From Gynuella sp. (lineage in GTDB: Bacteria; Pseudomonadota; Gammaproteobacteria; Pseudomonadales; Natronospirillaceae): a DNA stretch of 53,592 bases. Shown here one piece after another: positions 52,276 through 53,592 of this stretch. The notes beneath the pieces were generated by a model. The model had not been told where the DNA came from. It did not search any database and worked only from the letters and a program-made list of their open reading frames with translations. The DNA is taken from positions 1 through 53,592 of the forward strand of contig JANQHX010000062.1 in assembly GCA_028282465.1 (NCBI GenBank). Reading direction: 5' to 3'. The position numbers and the translations under genes were made by a program. Positions within the stretch are counted from its first letter, which is position 1; each line of letters opens with the position of its first letter.

Positions 52276-53034
52276 GTGAAAAAAGCACTGCTCATATTTG
52301 ATATGGACGGCACGCTAATTGGCGGCCCCCAACAAGATATCGATGAACTTTTAGCCTACTTGGCTCAGTTAAATAAAACCAATCCAAATATTATTTGGGG
52401 AATTGCGACAGGAAGAGTTCATGACTGGGCGCTTACCGGTTTGAAACAAAACAATATTCCAGAGCCACAGTTTCTAATTTCTGGTATTGGCACCCAAATC
52501 GCTACTAAGGCAAATGAAAATGACACATTTGAGCCCAGCCAGCACTGGGACAGTAAAGTTTCTGAAGGCTGGAATAAAAATCAAATTATTGAAGATTTAA
52601 AAAGCCTAAATATAGATCACCCAAGAGCCACCAAGCATGAAAACGAATACAAGCTGGTTTATGAAGGTAAATTTACTGATCAACAAGTCGTTCAAGTACA
52701 ACAGTGTCTGCGTAACCATGGACACGATGTGCAAAGTCTCTATTCGCAGGAAAGATTTTTAGACATCATGCCTAAAACCAGTGGAAAGGCAGCAGCAATT
52801 TCTTCTTTAGCTGAGCAAATGAATTATCAATTATCCGAAATCATAGTGGCCGGAGATTCTGGAAACGACAGAGACATGCTAGAGCTTCCAGAAGTAAAAG
52901 GAATTGTAGTAGGAAATGCTTTTCAGGAACTAGATGATTTAAGATACAAGAATAATATTTATTCAGCTAATGGGGAATACGCTGGGGGTGTTTTAGAGGG
53001 CCTAACATTCTTTTTTCAAGACCAAGACATCTAG
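52276..53034 (+). CDS. HAD phosphatase of the Cof/sucrose-phosphate-phosphatase type
   Basis: A 252-residue haloacid-dehalogenase hydrolase with a C2B-type cap. Motif I is LIFDMDGTLIGGP (nucleophile Asp9), motif II Thr in GIATGRVHDW, Lys in KTSGKAAAI, and motif IV is VAGDSGNDRDMLE. The length, the FLISGIGTQI segment and GNA(F)QEL resemble sucrose-6-phosphate or mannosylglycerate-type phosphatases. The start is GTG 52276 with AGAGG five bases upstream. It is 31 bases after ruvX on the same strand. No sugar-phosphate synthase is visible, so the substrate is open. Confidence 0.8.
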   Translation: MKKALLIFDMDGTLIGGPQQDIDELLAYLAQLNKTNPNIIWGIATGRVHDWALTGLKQNNIPEPQFLISGIGTQIATKANENDTFEPSQHWDSKVSEGWNKNQIIEDLKSLNIDHPRATKHENEYKLVYEGKFTDQQVVQVQQCLRNHGHDVQSLYSQERFLDIMPKTSGKAAAISSLAEQMNYQLSEIIVAGDSGNDRDMLELPEVKGIVVGNAFQELDDLRYKNNIYSANGEYAGGVLEGLTFFFQDQDI

Positions 53035-53052
53035 GTGAAAAGACACTACAGT

Positions 53053-53592
53053 CTATATAAAAGAATCCAAGACCTGATTCAAAAACAAAAAGCCTTTATC
53101 TGTTGTTTTAACTCTGTGTTCTTCTAGAAGCCCAGTATTCACTTGCTGATCCCAGAGAGATTCAATACTGGACCATGTAAGCCCTGTTCTTTCTTGGTAT
53201 AGCTTTTTATCCACACCTTGCTTTAGCCTTAGTGCATTCATTAAAAATTCGAAAGGTAGTTCTTCGTCAGTGATTTTTGATGTCTGCGCTGAATAGCCTT
53301 TAATAGCATTTAAATAGTCTTTAGGCAAACGGGTTTTTCGATTTCGAAAAATCTGCCCAGAATTAATGTCAGTCCATTTACCATGAGCACCGGCGCCTAC
53401 TCCAATGTAATCACCAAAAGTCCAATAATTTAAATTATGTTTAGACTGTTTCGAGCTTTTTGAGTAAGCGGAAATCTCGTACTGAGCATACCCCGCAGCT
53501 TCTAAATGTCGAATTCCCTGTTCTTGAATTCCCCAAAGCACTTCATCTTGAGGTAATGTTGGGGGCCTCCGAAAAAACTCTGTATTTTGTTC
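53053..53592 (-). CDS. hemW: HemW heme chaperone/radical SAM protein, partial (C-terminal part, runs off the window)
   Basis: The open frame continues to the right edge, giving about 179 residues of the C-terminal part. EFFRRPPTLPQDEVLWGIQEQGIRHLEAAGYAQYEISAYSK...HNLNYWTFGDYIGVGAGAHGK is a strong match to the HemW/YggW family (the oxygen-independent coproporphyrinogen oxidase-like radical SAM heme chaperone). The catalytic CxxxCxxC lies in the missing N-terminal part. The C-terminal winged-helix-like HemN_C region (ELPFEFLMNALRLKQGV) is present. Convergent with the HAD gene, 18 bases apart. Confidence 0.92.
   Translation of the reverse strand, partial: EQNTEFFRRPPTLPQDEVLWGIQEQGIRHLEAAGYAQYEISAYSKSSKQSKHNLNYWTFGDYIGVGAGAHGKWTDINSGQIFRNRKTRLPKDYLNAIKGYSAQTSKITDEELPFEFLMNALRLKQGVDKKLYQERTGLTWSSIESLWDQQVNTGLLEEHRVKTTDKGFLFLNQVLDSFI

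Overview
The window is chromosomal DNA of an AT-leaning, probably marine, polysaccharide-degrading gammaproteobacterium of the broad Oceanospirillales/Cellvibrionales/Pseudomonas-like type. This placement rests on the gene set and order: priA, an ftsN-like SPOR gene, hslV-hslU and a DUF971 gene together; a complete twitching-motility chemosensory cluster (pilG-H-I-J-K-chpA-B-C) divergent from gshB, a tonB-like gene and ruvX; and ubiD next to fre. No rRNA, tRNA, CRISPR array, transposase or phage gene was seen. The genus cannot be fixed from sequence reading alone.

Region 1 (about 1-15.5 kb) is accessory and the most unusual part. Two secreted multidomain GH26 enzymes resembling beta-1,3-xylanases (503-2485 and 4751-6883) each carry a CBM6/CBM35-like module and the same small four-cysteine C-terminal domain, joined by Thr/Gly/Ser/Asp linkers. 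Between them are a possible small secreted peptide and a VTT/TVP38 membrane protein. After a TfoX C-terminal-domain gene come three tandem paralogous lipoproteins (7362-10187, 10652-13312, 13857-15512). They share a core of about 510 residues that I do not recognise as a characterised family; two also carry an F5/8-type-C (CBM32-like) domain and very long Ser/Thr/Asp/Glu linkers. CTAGC-containing hairpins lie downstream of or between these genes. Together this looks like a surface polysaccharide-binding and degrading locus, possibly aimed at algal beta-1,3-xylan.

Region 2 (15.8-30.5 kb) is mostly housekeeping: hemE; AMMECR1-like and MEMO-like genes without their usual radical SAM partner; an OmpA-family lipoprotein; DUF971; an inserted AT-rich two-gene unit (CsgG-like lipoprotein plus membrane-anchored partner); hslU, hslV, ftsN-like, priA, rpmE and an LDH-type mdh followed by a large compound hairpin; then a CBS protein and a FapA/DUF342 protein.

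Region 3 (30.5-36.8 kb) holds yjjG, a small membrane protein, a Tat-exported YcbK/MepK-like peptidase, a YdcF/ElyC-like protein, a periplasmic thioredoxin, ubiD, a fre-like flavin reductase and a GFA/CENP-V protein.

Region 4 (36.8-53.6 kb) is the minus-strand Pil-Chp operon that controls type IV pili through a very large hybrid kinase, ChpA. The divergent gshB, tonB-like, ruvX and HAD-phosphatase genes follow, and the window ends inside hemW, which runs off the right edge.
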